Source of the DNA: Lysobacteraceae bacterium PS02065
Lineage (GTDB): Bacteria; Pseudomonadota; Gammaproteobacteria; Xanthomonadales; Rhodanobacteraceae
Length of the DNA: 64,000 nt
Direction: 5' to 3'
Assembly: GCA_029959555.1 (NCBI GenBank)
Contig: JASCPI010000021.1
Span: forward strand, 1 to 64,000
In this document: one piece after another, positions 8,994 to 18,059 of the stretch
Position numbering within the stretch: position 1 is the stretch's first letter
How the letters are laid out: the number at the start of each line of letters is the position of its first letter
The notes under the pieces: model-generated
What the model was told of the DNA's origin: nothing
Databases searched by the model: none
What the model saw: the letters and a program-made list of their open reading frames with translations, nothing else
Position numbers and translations under genes: made by a program

Positions 8994-9827
8994 ATGACCA
9001 CGAGCCCCGACCGCCTCGCCCGCCACTTCACCGATCTCGACGCACAGGCGCTGTCGGACCTTCTCGACGCGCGTGCCGACGAAGGCGTGCTCCCGCTCGA
9101 AGCGGTCGACGGCCTGTTCTGCGCGGCCGTGGTCGGCCCGGAGTCCGTCGGGCTCGACGAACTCATGCCGGTCGTGCTGCAGGGCGCGGCGCCGGCATGG
9201 GCCGACGCTGCCGACACCACCTACGCCTCGGCACTGCTCGCCGGCCTGCTCGCGCATGTCGGGCGTCGCGTCGCGCGTGATCCCGACGATCAGGCGCTGC
9301 CGTACTTCGCACTGCCCGAGGATGCGGACGAACTCGACGAGGACGGCTTCGCCGAACTCGGCTGCATCCCCGGTGCGAACTGGGCGATCGGCTTCATGGG
9401 AGGTGTCGGCCTGCGCGAGGACGCGTGGGGTGCGCTCGTCGACACCGACGAGGACACCGAGGCCGACCTCGACTTCATCGCTGCGCTGCTGCCCGAAGGC
9501 GAAGACGACGAGGACGATGCCGACGTCCAGGGCGACGGCGAGACGGCCGACACGCCACGCGAGCCGCTGCGCTGGCAGGCCGACGCCGATGCATCCGAAG
9601 ACGATGCCGAGGAGGATCCCGAGGCACCGCTGACGATGCGTGAGCGTCTCGAAGCGCTCGGCCAGGTGCCCGACGTGCTGCACGCGCTGAACCTCACGCG
9701 CCTGGATCGCCTCAACTCGCAGGCGCCCGTGCGCCGCGAGGCGAAGGTCGGCCGCAACGATCCCTGTCCCTGCGGCAGCGGCGCGAAGTACAAGAAGTGC
9801 CATGGGGCGAACGGCGACGCCGACTGA
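8994..9827 (+). CDS. UPF0149 (YecA/YgfB) family protein with C-terminal SEC-C zinc motif
   Basis: A 277-residue cytosolic protein. The N-terminal two thirds match the YecA/YgfB (UPF0149) helical domain ([17 protein letters not shown] and [10 protein letters not shown] blocks). An Asp/Glu-rich linker follows (about 165-205), and a SEC-C zinc-binding motif [15 protein letters not shown] ends the protein (about 257-271), as in YecA and SecA. SEC-C motifs bind zinc and can contact ribosomes or SecB-type partners. ATG at 8994 is chosen as the first start that keeps the UPF0149 N-terminus. The alkB gene begins five bases after it. Confidence 0.85.
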   Translation: MTTSPDRLARHFTDLDAQALSDLLDARADEGVLPLEAVDGLFCAAVVGPESVGLDELMPVVLQGAAPAWADAADTTYASALLAGLLAHVGRRVARDPDDQALPYFALPEDADELDEDGFAELGCIPGANWAIGFMGGVGLREDAWGALVDTDEDTEADLDFIAALLPEGEDDEDDADVQGDGETADTPREPLRWQADADASEDDAEEDPEAPLTMRERLEALGQVPDVLHALNLTRLDRLNSQAPVRREAKVGRNDPCPCGSGAKYKKCHGANGDAD

Positions 9828-9831
9828 CGCC

Positions 9832-10488
9832 ATGACCTCACCGGCCGGCGACCTGTTCGCGGTCGCCGAGTCGCGCGCGCCGATCGTGCTCGGCGCGCAG
9901 GCCTGCGTGCTGCGCGGTTTCGCGGTCGATCGCGCGCCTCAGCTGCTCGCCGGCGTCGAGGCCATCGCCGCGGCTGCAGCATTCCGTCATCTCGTCACGC
10001 CGGGCGGTCGCCGCATGGCCGTCGCGATGACGTGCTGCGGCACGCTTGGCTGGACCAGCGACGCGCGCGGCTACCGCTACGAGCGTGCCGATCCGCTCAC
10101 GGGGCATGCCTGGCCTGCGATGCCGGGTTCGTTCGCGACGCTCGCGAGCGAGGCCGCACAGGCGGCCGGGTTCGACGGATTCGTGCCCGACAGCGTCCTG
10201 GTCAACCGCTACGTGCCGGGCACGAAACTGTCGTTGCACCAGGATCGCGACGAGTGCGACCTCGCGCACCCGATCGTGTCGGTGTCGCTCGGCCTGCCGG
10301 CGACGTTCCAGTTCGGTGGCGATGCGCGCGGCGATCGCGTCGCGCGCATCGCGCTTTTTCATGGTGACGTGGTGGTCTGGGGCGGCGTCGACCGCCTTCG
10401 CCATCACGGCATCCTGCCGCTCGCGGACGGGCACCATGAACTCACCGGCGCGGCGCGCATCAACCTGACCTTTCGCCGCGCCGGTTGA
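9832..10488 (+). CDS. alkB: Alpha-ketoglutarate-dependent dioxygenase AlkB
   Basis: Fe(II)/2-oxoglutarate dioxygenase that reverses N1-methyladenine and N3-methylcytosine damage by oxidative demethylation. The iron ligands His136 and Asp138 (LHQDRDE) and His191 or 192 (RLRHHG) are present, as are the 2-oxoglutarate arginines in RINLTFRR (Arg209, Arg215). The NRYVPG and YRYERADPLTG blocks are AlkB-like. Its 218 residues match E. coli AlkB. It closely follows the UPF0149 gene, probably in one transcript. No Ada-type regulator is visible nearby. Confidence 0.92.
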   Translation: MTSPAGDLFAVAESRAPIVLGAQACVLRGFAVDRAPQLLAGVEAIAAAAAFRHLVTPGGRRMAVAMTCCGTLGWTSDARGYRYERADPLTGHAWPAMPGSFATLASEAAQAAGFDGFVPDSVLVNRYVPGTKLSLHQDRDECDLAHPIVSVSLGLPATFQFGGDARGDRVARIALFHGDVVVWGGVDRLRHHGILPLADGHHELTGAARINLTFRRAG

Positions 10489-10498
10489 TCGAGAGTGC

Positions 10499-11197
10499 TC
10501 AGCGTGAGGCGCGCTTCGCCACGGTCTTGCGCGTCGCCGCCTTGCGTGCCGTCGTGGCACGCGGCTTCTTCGCGGCGGCTGCCTTGCGAGGTGACGCGCC
10601 ACGTGCGGCGGATACCTTCTTCGATGTCTTCTTCGCGGACGTCCGTTTCGTCGCTCGTGCCTTGCGCGTCGATTTCGCGTTGGCCGGAGGCCCGGCCGTG
10701 CGCGAGAGGCGGATCGTGCCGCTGTCGCCCATCGCGTCGTCGTTGCCGGTGAGGCGCGCGACGACGAAGGCGACGGCCTTGCCGACCAGCGAGGACGGAC
10801 CGTCCCAGTACTCGACCGTGCCGACCGTGACGCGGATCAGCACGATCTGCGGATCGGTGCGCCCGCGCGGGAAGAACGCCTTGTGTCCGTCGTTCCAGAA
10901 TTCATCGATCTTCGCCTGGTCGTCGATCACCTCGGCCATGCCGGCGATCGAGAGGTAGACGTTCTTCTCCTTCGAGGCGTAGACCACGTTGACCTTCGCG
11001 TTGCGCCGGATCTCCTCGATCTTCGGACTCTTGCGGCGGACCATGAACCACAGCAGCTTGCCGTCGTACTCGGCCTCCTGCGTGCTCAGAGGACGGCTGA
11101 CCGGAAAGCCGCCGGCGCCGTAGGTCGTGAACATCGCGATGTCGATGCCCTTGATCAGCGAGCGGAGCTGCTCGCGCTTTTCGCTTGCGGTGGCCAT
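10499..11197 (-). CDS. Pyridoxamine 5'-phosphate oxidase-fold (general stress protein 26-like) protein with histone H1-like tail
   Basis: Residues 1 to about 160 form a PNPOx-like flavin-binding split barrel close to the general stress protein 26 group (FTTYGAGGFPVSRPLS, KNVYLSIAGMAEV, EYWDGPSSLV). The last 65 residues switch to a Lys/Ala/Arg/Thr-rich tail with KKTSKK, KAAAAKKPR and ARKAATRK repeats, like bacterial histone H1-like or AlgP-type tails, which bind nucleic acid. The join is in one clean frame. It converges on alkB, with the stops ten bases apart. Flavin-dependent activity is inferred; the tail suggests nucleoid association. Confidence 0.82.
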   Translation of the reverse strand: MATASEKREQLRSLIKGIDIAMFTTYGAGGFPVSRPLSTQEAEYDGKLLWFMVRRKSPKIEEIRRNAKVNVVYASKEKNVYLSIAGMAEVIDDQAKIDEFWNDGHKAFFPRGRTDPQIVLIRVTVGTVEYWDGPSSLVGKAVAFVVARLTGNDDAMGDSGTIRLSRTAGPPANAKSTRKARATKRTSAKKTSKKVSAARGASPRKAAAAKKPRATTARKAATRKTVAKRASR

Positions 11198-11375
11198 GGT
11201 CTGTCTCGCGTCGTGGGGAAGTCCGCATGCTGGGCGGCCGCGGCCCAAGCCCGCGTGAACCGCACAGGTATCGGTGCGATGCGCTCAGCGACGATGCAGG
11301 TCGAGGCATCGCTCATCGCCGCGTCATGCGCAGCGTGCGACAAGCGCAGGGTCGAAGCGATGCGAGGGATGCCGC

Positions 11376-11690
11376 ATGAAGCTGTGCTACCGGTTCGTGT
11401 CCGACCACGGCGACGAGGCCCTGGTCGCCGCCGCGGTCGAGGTCGTCGAGCGTCTCGTCGCCTCGCTCGAGGCGTCGCGTGCGAGCGTGCCCGATGCGCC
11501 GCTCGCCGAGCTCGTCGACGGCGAGGCCTCGGCGAAGGTCGTCGCGGTCACGTTCGAAGTCTCGGACGGCGTCAGCCTCGACACCTTGCGCACGACGCTC
11601 GCTACGCTGTGCCGGGCGCACGGCGTCCATTGCCTCGAACTCGACGAGAAGCCCGATCAGCCGCATCTGCCGGGAGGCGATGCGGGATGA
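11376..11690 (+). CDS. Hypothetical protein, 104 aa
   Basis: A small soluble protein, unrecognised. It is acidic, alternates predicted helix (ALVAAAVEVVERLVASLEAS) and strand (KVVAVTFEVSD), and lacks signal or membrane segments. Codon use matches the core genes, favouring a real gene. It lies on the plus strand upstream of the ketopantoate reductase gene with a 118-base gap. Confidence 0.6.
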   Translation: MKLCYRFVSDHGDEALVAAAVEVVERLVASLEASRASVPDAPLAELVDGEASAKVVAVTFEVSDGVSLDTLRTTLATLCRAHGVHCLELDEKPDQPHLPGGDAG

Positions 11691-11808
11691 GCCGTGCAAC
11701 GACGACCATCGTCGCGGTTGCACGGGAAGGTCGGTGTCACCTACGGTGCCTCGATCACGATGGCACGCCCCGCGCGATGCCGACGTCCCCACACGAGGTC
11801 ACACCACG

Positions 11809-12708
11809 ATGAAGATCGCCGTCATGGGCGCAGGTGCCGTCGGCTGCTATTTCGGCGCGAAGCTCGCGCTCGCGGGACACGAGGTCGTGCTGATCGGTCG
11901 GCCCGCGCTGGTCGATGTGGTGCGCGCGTACGGCCTGCAGCTCGAATCCGCCGCCTACACGGGGCGCGTCGAACTGGGTGCGTCGTCCGAACCTTCGGCG
12001 GTCGCAGGCGCCGACGTCGTGCTGTTCTGCGTGAAGTCGGGCGATACCGAGTCGGCCGGCGCGGCGATGACGCCGCATCTCGCGCCGGGCACCACGGTGC
12101 TGAGCCTGCAGAACGGCGTCGACAATGCGTCGCGCCTCGCCGGCGTGCTCGGCCGCCAGGTCGTGCCCGTCGTCGTCTACGTCGCGACCGACATGGGTGG
12201 ACCGGGCCACGTGCGCCACCATGGCCGCGGCGAGCTGGTGCTCGGTCCGTCCGCATCGAGCGAGGCGGTCGCCGCAGCCTTCAGCGCGGGCGGCGTGCCC
12301 AGCGAGGTCTCGGATCGCGTCGCCGAGGCCTTGTGGTCCAAGCTCGTCATCAACTGCGCATGGAACGCGCTGTCGGCGATCTCGCAGCAGCCCTACGGCC
12401 GTCTCGTGCACGGCCACGGCATCGTCGACGTCATGCGCGACGTGTTCGACGAATGCCTCGCCGTCGCCAACGCCTCGGGTATCGCGCTCGGCGAGGAGCT
12501 GTGGCCGAACGTGCTCGCGATCGCCGACAGCATGGCCGCGCAGCGTTCCTCGACCGCGCAGGATCTCGCCCGTGGCAAGCGCAGCGAGATCGACCATCTC
12601 AACGGCTTCGTGACCACACTCGGCGACGGCCTCGGCATCGCCACGCCGGTCAACCGCGCGCTGCATGCGATCGTGCGGTTGCTGGAGTCGCCGGCAGAGC
12701 AGGTGTGA
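11809..12708 (+). CDS. panE: 2-dehydropantoate 2-reductase (ketopantoate reductase, PanE/ApbA family)
   Basis: NADPH-dependent reductase that makes pantoate for coenzyme A synthesis. The Rossmann motif GAGAVGCYFGAKLALAGH is at residues 7-24. Family blocks FCVKSGDTE, SLQNGVDN, the catalytic Lys in LWSKLVINCAWNA, and the C-terminal SSTAQDLARGKRSEIDHLNG (substrate Glu/Asp) are all present. Its 299 residues are normal. Paralogues of this family sometimes act on other 2-oxoacids, so PanE activity is likely rather than proven. Confidence 0.88.
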   Translation: MKIAVMGAGAVGCYFGAKLALAGHEVVLIGRPALVDVVRAYGLQLESAAYTGRVELGASSEPSAVAGADVVLFCVKSGDTESAGAAMTPHLAPGTTVLSLQNGVDNASRLAGVLGRQVVPVVVYVATDMGGPGHVRHHGRGELVLGPSASSEAVAAAFSAGGVPSEVSDRVAEALWSKLVINCAWNALSAISQQPYGRLVHGHGIVDVMRDVFDECLAVANASGIALGEELWPNVLAIADSMAAQRSSTAQDLARGKRSEIDHLNGFVTTLGDGLGIATPVNRALHAIVRLLESPAEQV

Positions 12709-13125
12709 CGCCTCGCCTGGCCGACAGCAGATCTCCGGTGAGCTACGTTTTGTCGTCTCAGCCAAGGCAAAACGTGTCGAGAGGTAGTTCAGGCGGAATC
12801 GAAATGACAGCGTCATCCCGGCGGAAGCCGGGATCCCATCAAGCGTTCAGACGTGACAGGTGATCCACGCACGGACAACTCGCAGAGAAGCGCGAAACTC
12901 GCTATCCCTCTGATGCGCTTGATTGGATTCCGGCTTTCGCCGGAATGACGTAGTGATAGCCGGGGGGCGGTAAAACCTGAGGAAGCCGGGATGACAGCCC
13001 GATACGTCGCCATATCCACGCACGCGAGCCCGCTCCTTCCCGTCATTCCCGCGCAGGCGGGAATCCAGCGCCTTTGCGTGTCAGCGGATGAGCGCGCCAC
13101 ATGATGCCGGGGCGGTGCAGTTGGG

Positions 13126-13194
13126 GGTCAGGTTGATTTGCCCCGACACGCCGTTTCGGGCGTTCGCAGCCGCTCGCGGCAAATGAACCTGACC
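13126..13194. repeat. 17-bp inverted repeat (GGTCAGGTT...AACCTGACC)
   Basis: Arms GGTCAGGTTGATTTGCC and GGCAAATGAACCTGACC flank a 35-base GC-rich centre. A related fragment (GCAGATGAACCTGACTCC) is at about 87-104, so this is an interspersed family distinct from the GTCATCCCGG repeats. Confidence 0.6.
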
Positions 13195-13362
13195 AGATGA
13201 GCCTGAGCACAACGTTGCCGGAAAGCATCACGGGCGGGACAAGGACAACGTCATCCCGGCGAAAGCCGGGATCCCCTCAAGCGCTGCAGCTCACGGGTAC
13301 TCCGCATCCGGGAGTCGCTCGCGCAGAAGCGCGGGGCTCATCTACCTTGGGCTGCGCTTGAA

Positions 13363-13413
13363 GGGATTCCGGCTTGACCAGCCGTCCGGCTGTTGAGAAC
13401 CGTCGGAATGACG
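13363..13413. repeat. REP-like hairpin with a nested second hairpin
   Basis: The outer arms are the usual ATTCCGG and CGGAATGAC. The normal short loop is replaced by CTTGACCAGCCG-CGGCTGTTGAGA, itself a hairpin. A near-identical composite occurs at about 62494-62543, 49 kb away, so this is a repeat subtype rather than a chance mutation. Confidence 0.6.
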
Positions 13414-13443
13414 TGGCCACGTATCGAAAGGGCCCGACGAAGC

Positions 13444-13680
13444 CTAGACCCCCGGCCGATACATCGCCGCATTGATGCACGCGAACACGCTCACGATGAA
13501 CCAGCCGAACGGCAGCGTCGACAGCGTGACCACCCAGGTGATCGCGAACGCGATGCAGGCCACGAGGAACCAGCCGATCGCAGACAGCAGGCGGCCCTGG
13601 ATGAGCTGGCCGAGCCCGGGCACGAAGAAGCTGCACAGCGCCGCGATCACGTTGCCCGCCGAGCCTTGTCCGTTCGCCAT
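13444..13680 (-). CDS. Small two-helix membrane protein, 78 aa
   Basis: Hydrophobic segments AALCSFFVPGLGQLIQG, IGWFLVACIAFAITWVV and PFGWFIVSVFACINAA indicate two or three membrane-embedded helices. The PGLGQL motif in the first is typical of TM2-like or YkvI-like small membrane proteins of unknown role. The ATG at 13680 is chosen over a GTG two codons upstream, because the AGGGGGA Shine-Dalgarno run is then eight bases away. It stands alone on the minus strand. Confidence 0.7.
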   Translation of the reverse strand: MANGQGSAGNVIAALCSFFVPGLGQLIQGRLLSAIGWFLVACIAFAITWVVTLSTLPFGWFIVSVFACINAAMYRPGV

Positions 13681-13862
13681 CGTCACTGTCCCCCTGGTTC
13701 GTGGCCCGCGAGCATCGCGGACCGCGCATGAAGGATGCCTGATGGCGCGGCGCCGCGGCCATCGTGCGCCCGCTTGATATCCGCTTCACGGCGACGGTCG
13801 AGACTCGTGCTCGTCGACCTCCACTGCTCAGGTCGACGCCCGTTCCTTCCGGAGTATCGACC

Positions 13863-14993
13863 ATGATGCGTTCCCTCTTCTTCGCCGCCGCGTTCTGCGT
13901 CGGCGCAACCCTCGCGACCGCGGCCGCGGCTGTCGCCGCCGATGCCGCGCCACCGCGCGCCCTGTTCGTCGTCAGCGGTGAAGGCAAGGACGCGGGCAAG
14001 ACGCGCCCCGGCTTCGAAATGGACGAGTTCGCGCAGGCCTGGGCGATCCTGCGCGACAACGGCTTCGCGATCGACGTCGCGAGCCCGCGCGGCGGTGCCG
14101 TCGAGGCCGACAAGTACGACGCCGCGTTGCCGTTCAATGTGCGTGTACTGGGCGATGCCGACGCCACGCGTGCGCTCGCCGCGACACTGTCGACGGGCGA
14201 AGCGAAAGCCTCCGACTACGCCGCCGTCGTCGTGATCGGCGGCAAGGGCGCGATGTTCGACCTGCCGGGCGATCGTGCCCTGCAGTCGCTGATCGCGGGT
14301 ATATGGACGCAGGGCGGCGTCGTCGCTGCGGTCTGTCATGGACCCGCCGCGCTGGTCGACGTACGCCTCGCCGACGGCACGCCGCTCGTCGCCGGCAAGG
14401 CGCTCACGGGTTTCACGAACGAGGAAGAGCAGCTCTTCGGCAAGCGCTGGGCCGCCTCGTTCCCGTTCCTCATCGAGGACCGCATGCGCGAGCGCGGCGC
14501 GCGCTGGCAGGAAGCGCCGCTCATGATGCCAAAAGTCGTCGTCGATGGCCGTCTCGTGACCGGGCAGAACCCGTACTCGACGCCGGCCCTCGCCGAAGCC
14601 GTCGTCAGCGCGAGCGGTCGCACGCCGGTCGCGCGCACGCCGTGGCGCGACGAGGCGACCATGACGCTCGTCGAATCCTTGCCGGCGCGCGGCGAGTCCG
14701 CGGTCGCGGCCGAACTCGCACGCGATCCGAAGGCCTACCACGTCGACCTGATCGGTCTGCTCGGCTATTACCGGCTCAAGGTCGCGGCCGACGACACGGT
14801 CGTGCGCGACGCACGCACGCTCATGCAGCTCGCGAGGCCCTACATGGACGCGCCGCAGCTGCGCGTCGGCATCGCCGAGGCGACGTGGCGGCTCGGCGAC
14901 ACGCCCGCGGCACGCGCCCTCGTCGGCGAAGTGCTGGAAGCGCATCCCGACCTCGACGAAGCTAGGCAGCTCCTGGCCCGCCTCGACGGCTGA
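13863..14993 (+). CDS. Secreted DJ-1/PfpI-family protein with C-terminal helical repeats
   Basis: A 376-residue exported protein of the DJ-1/PfpI superfamily. A signal peptide covers about 1-27. The DJ-1 core has the conserved Glu (GFEMDE, Glu52) and the nucleophile elbow AVCHGPAAL with Cys158-His159, as in Hsp31/HchA-type chaperones, deglycases and peptidases. Residues from about 260 onward are Ala-rich helical repeats resembling TPR (ARALVGEVLEAHPDLDEARQ). The response regulator gene starts one base after the stop, so it is probably a first gene of an operon with the two-component system. Confidence 0.82.
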   Translation: MMRSLFFAAAFCVGATLATAAAAVAADAAPPRALFVVSGEGKDAGKTRPGFEMDEFAQAWAILRDNGFAIDVASPRGGAVEADKYDAALPFNVRVLGDADATRALAATLSTGEAKASDYAAVVVIGGKGAMFDLPGDRALQSLIAGIWTQGGVVAAVCHGPAALVDVRLADGTPLVAGKALTGFTNEEEQLFGKRWAASFPFLIEDRMRERGARWQEAPLMMPKVVVDGRLVTGQNPYSTPALAEAVVSASGRTPVARTPWRDEATMTLVESLPARGESAVAAELARDPKAYHVDLIGLLGYYRLKVAADDTVVRDARTLMQLARPYMDAPQLRVGIAEATWRLGDTPAARALVGEVLEAHPDLDEARQLLARLDG

Positions 14994-14994
14994 C

Positions 14995-15678
14995 ATGTCC
15001 CGCCTGCGCATCCTCGTCATCGAAGACCATCACGCGCTGCGGGCGAGCCTCGCGGCGCTGTTCGAGGCGCATGGGCATCATGTCGATTTCGCCGCCGACG
15101 GCCGCAGCGGCCTGCAGCTCGCGCTCGCCGAGCCGCCCGACGTCCTCGTGCTCGACCTCGGCCTGCCGGGACTCGACGGGCTCGCCGTCTGTGCCGGCGT
15201 GCGCGAGCGGGCCGACCGCCATGTGCCGATCCTCATGCTGACCGCGCGCGATGCGCTCGACGACAAGCTGCGCGGCTTCGAGGCCGGCGCCGACGACTAC
15301 CTCGTCAAGCCGTTCTCGGGCGCGGAGCTGCTCGCGCGCTGCGTCGCGCTGGCCGGTCGCCATCGCGTCGGCCAGCCTCACGTGCTGCGCATCGGCTCGC
15401 TCGCGATCGACCGTCGTCGCGGAGAAGCTTCGCGCCACGGCGACGTGCTCGCGCTGCATCAGACCGCGTACCGCGTGCTCGTCGAACTGGCCGAGGCCTG
15501 GCCGCGCACGCTCACGCGCAGCGAGCTCGCCGCACGCGTCTGGGGCGACGAGGTACCGCCGTCGGATCCGCTGCGCTCGCACCTCTACCAGCTGCGCCAG
15601 GTGCTCGACAAACCGTACGCGGTGCCGATGCTGCGCACCGTACACGGCGTCGGCTTCCGCCTCGAGGACGACACGTGA
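14995..15678 (+). CDS. OmpR/PhoB-family two-component response regulator
   Basis: A 227-residue transcription factor. The receiver domain has the acidic pair Glu10-Asp11, phospho-acceptor Asp54 (VLVLDLGLPG), Thr83 (MLTARD) and Lys105 (YLVKPF). The C-terminal winged helix has the WGDEVPPSDPLRSHLYQLRQVLDK and VHGVGFRL blocks of the OmpR/PhoB class. Its stop overlaps the GTG start of the sensor kinase, so the two are translated together. The signal and target promoters are unknown; the upstream DJ-1 gene may be a target. Confidence 0.9.
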   Translation: MSRLRILVIEDHHALRASLAALFEAHGHHVDFAADGRSGLQLALAEPPDVLVLDLGLPGLDGLAVCAGVRERADRHVPILMLTARDALDDKLRGFEAGADDYLVKPFSGAELLARCVALAGRHRVGQPHVLRIGSLAIDRRRGEASRHGDVLALHQTAYRVLVELAEAWPRTLTRSELAARVWGDEVPPSDPLRSHLYQLRQVLDKPYAVPMLRTVHGVGFRLEDDT

Positions 15679-16970
15679 GACGGCCGCGCCGACGCCTGCA
15701 GCGTCGCCTCGTCGTCGCGTTCGCGACGTATGCGCTCGTCGTCGCGGCGCTGTTCGGTTTCTACGCGATCATCTTCATGTACACGGTCGAGGATGCGTTC
15801 TTCGATGCGATGCTCGTGCAGGAGGTCGAGGCGCAGAAGGCCGCGCGGCTCGCCACGGGCGCATGGGCGACGCCGCGTGACACGGCGATGACGCTGCATG
15901 AGGATTCCGCGACGTTCCCCGAGGATCTCGCGGCACGCCACGCCGAGGAGCCGCGGCGCCGCGAGTTCGACGGGCGCGACGGCCATCACTTCCATCTCGC
16001 GGGTATCACGCTGCCGGGCGCGACCGCACCTTCGGCGTGGATCGTCGCCGAGGTCGGCGACCGCCTCGTCGTGCGTCCCGTGCGCGATCGCGTGTTCATG
16101 CTGCTCGCGCTGTCGGCATTGTTCGTCGTGGTGGTCGCTCTGCCGGTCGCGGTGTGGCTCGCGCGTCGCACGACGACGCCGCTCGGGCGCCTCGTCGCGC
16201 GCGTCGACGAGGCGACGCCGGATCGCCTCCCGCGCGATCTGGCGCAAGGCTTCGGCGACGACGAGGTCGGCGTGCTCGCACGCGGACTCGACGGCCTCGT
16301 CGCGCGCATCGACGCGTTCGTCGCGCGAGAGCAGGCCTTCACGCGCGATGCGGGCCATGAACTGCGCACACCGCTCGCGCTCATCGTCGCGGCCTGCGAA
16401 GCGCGGCTCGCCGCGCCCGACACCGACGCTGGCTCGCAGGCGACGCTGCGCGAGGTCCATCGTGCCGCGCTTCAGATCGGCGAGACGCTCGCCATGCTGC
16501 TCGCACTCGCGCGCGAGGTCGAACCGTCGCCCACCACGAGCCTGCTCGCGCCGGTCCTCGAGCGTGTCGTGCTCGAACAGGCGCCGCTGCTCGGCGTGCG
16601 CGCGGTCGAGGTCGTCGTCGACGTGCGCGACGAGGCACGCATCGCCTTGCCTGCGGCGGTGCTGCACAGCGTGCTCGGCAACCTCGTCGGCAACGCGTTC
16701 GCACATACGGCCGAAGGCGAGATCCGAATCACGACCGAATCGAACACGTTGCGCATCGCCAACCCCGCACCGACCGCCGTGCTCGCCGAGCGCCTCGACA
16801 CGGCCCGGCCGTTCGTGAAAGGCGAGGCGAGCCATGGACTAGGTCTCGGCCTCGTCATCGTCAAGCGCCTGTGCGCGCACCACGGCCTCGCCTTGCATGT
16901 CGAGGAAGGCGACGGCCTGGCGACCGTCGTGCTGCCACTCGCGAATCTCCCGCATGGAGCACACGCGTAG
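15675..16970 (+). CDS. Membrane sensor histidine kinase
   Basis: A 431-residue HAMP-type kinase: TM1 about 12-36, a periplasmic loop about 37-139, TM2 about 140-163, HAMP about 164-215, and the H-box DAGHELRTPL with His228. ATP-binding boxes are N (GNLVGNAFAHT) and G (GLGLGLVIVKR). The N-box has Ala-Phe-Ala where many kinases have Ile-Lys-Tyr. The loop contains HHFH (104-107) after an acidic and basic stretch, which could bind a metal ion. GTG start overlaps the regulator stop. Its own stop codon forms the first bases of the adjacent tandem repeat array. Confidence 0.9.
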   Translation: MRRPRRRLQRRLVVAFATYALVVAALFGFYAIIFMYTVEDAFFDAMLVQEVEAQKAARLATGAWATPRDTAMTLHEDSATFPEDLAARHAEEPRRREFDGRDGHHFHLAGITLPGATAPSAWIVAEVGDRLVVRPVRDRVFMLLALSALFVVVVALPVAVWLARRTTTPLGRLVARVDEATPDRLPRDLAQGFGDDEVGVLARGLDGLVARIDAFVAREQAFTRDAGHELRTPLALIVAACEARLAAPDTDAGSQATLREVHRAALQIGETLAMLLALAREVEPSPTTSLLAPVLERVVLEQAPLLGVRAVEVVVDVRDEARIALPAAVLHSVLGNLVGNAFAHTAEGEIRITTESNTLRIANPAPTAVLAERLDTARPFVKGEASHGLGLGLVIVKRLCAHHGLALHVEEGDGLATVVLPLANLPHGAHA

Positions 16971-18035
16971 GGCGAAACCCGCGCAGCGGATTCCGCCGTG
17001 TCGCGTGTCGCCGCCTCGATGGTGATTCCGGTTCGTTGAAGCGGAGGGCGCTGGACCCCGGCCCCCGCCGAGGTGACGAGCTTCCCGTGTGCGGCGGCGA
17101 CGCCACCTTGATGGCATGGGAATCCGTTACATCGGCGACGATGTGATCATGCACGGTGGAATCGCCTGCGGCGGTTCCACCCTACGCCACCACGCCGAAC
17201 GCGTAGGGCGGAACCCGCGCAGCGGATTCCGCCGTGTCGCGTGTCGCCGCCTCGACGGTGATTCCGGTTCGTCGAATCGGAAGGCGCTGGACCCCGGCCC
17301 CCGCCGAGGCGACGAGCTTCCCGTGTGCGGCGGCGACGCCACCTCGATGGCATGGGAATCCGTTACATCGGCGACGATGTGATCATGCACGGTGGAATCG
17401 CCTGCGGCGGTTCCACCCTACGTCGACACGCCGAACGCGTAGGGCGGAACCCGCGCAGCGGATTCCGCCGTGTCGAGTGTCGCCGCCTCGATGGTGATTC
17501 CGGTTCGTTGAAGCGGAAGGCGCTGGACCCCGGCCCCCGCCGAGGTGACGAGCTTCCCGTGTGCGGCGGCGACGCCACCTCGATGGCATGGGAATCCGTT
17601 CCATCGGCGACGGTGTGATCATTCACGGCGGAATCGCCTGCGGCGGTCCCGCCCTACGCCACCACGCCGAACGCGTAGGGCGGAACCCGCGCAGCGGATT
17701 CCGCCGTGCGGGGTGTCGTCGCCTCGCAAGCTATTCCAATTGCATTGCATCGAAGGCACTGGCCCCCGCCTTCGCCGGGGTGACGAGCTTTCTGTGTGCG
17801 GCGACGACGCCACGTCGATGGCATGGGAAGCTGTGCTGTCGGTGACGATGTGATCATGCACGGCGGAATCGCCTGCGGCGGTTCCGCCCTACGCGACCAT
17901 GCAGAACACGTAGGGCGGAACCCGCGCAGCGGATTCCGCCGTGTCGGGTGTCGCCGCCTCGATGGTGATTCCGGTTCGTTGAATCGGAAGGCACTGGGCC
18001 CCGGCCTGCGCCGGGGCGACGATGCTCCAGCTGGC
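16967..18035. repeat. Tandem array of about 4.5 copies of a 236-bp element with inverted ends
   Basis: Units begin at about 16967, 17203, 17439, 17675 and 17910 (periods 236, 236, 236, 235); the last is cut at about 18035. Each starts GTAGGGCGGAACCCGCGCAG and has, about 207 bases on, the imperfect inverse GCGGTTCCGCCCTAC, giving terminal inverted repeats of about 31 bases. The interior holds CGATGTGATCATGCACGG and a CCCCGGCCCCCGCCGAGG hairpin. It lies between two converging genes. Open frames inside are by-products of the repeat. A partial copy is at about 34067. Confidence 0.85.
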
Positions 18036-18059
18036 GGACGCGATGCCGATGTGGATCGC

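Larger units (their letters stand above)
12709..13443. other. Gene-free interval packed with palindromic repeats
   Basis: No coding region is supported here. It holds at least five REP-like hairpins of the GTCATCCCGG/CCGGGAT or ATTCCGG/CCGGAATGAC type (about 12811-12838, 12926-12950, 13041-13069, 13249-13275 and 13363-13413), in alternating orientation, plus the inverted repeat at 13126. Such clusters resemble BIMEs mobilised by REP-associated tyrosine transposases; no such transposase is in the window. Confidence 0.75.

Noticed and set aside
16967..18035. CRISPR array
   Set aside because: The 236-base units are repeated as a whole with no short repeat-unique spacer pattern, and no cas gene is near.
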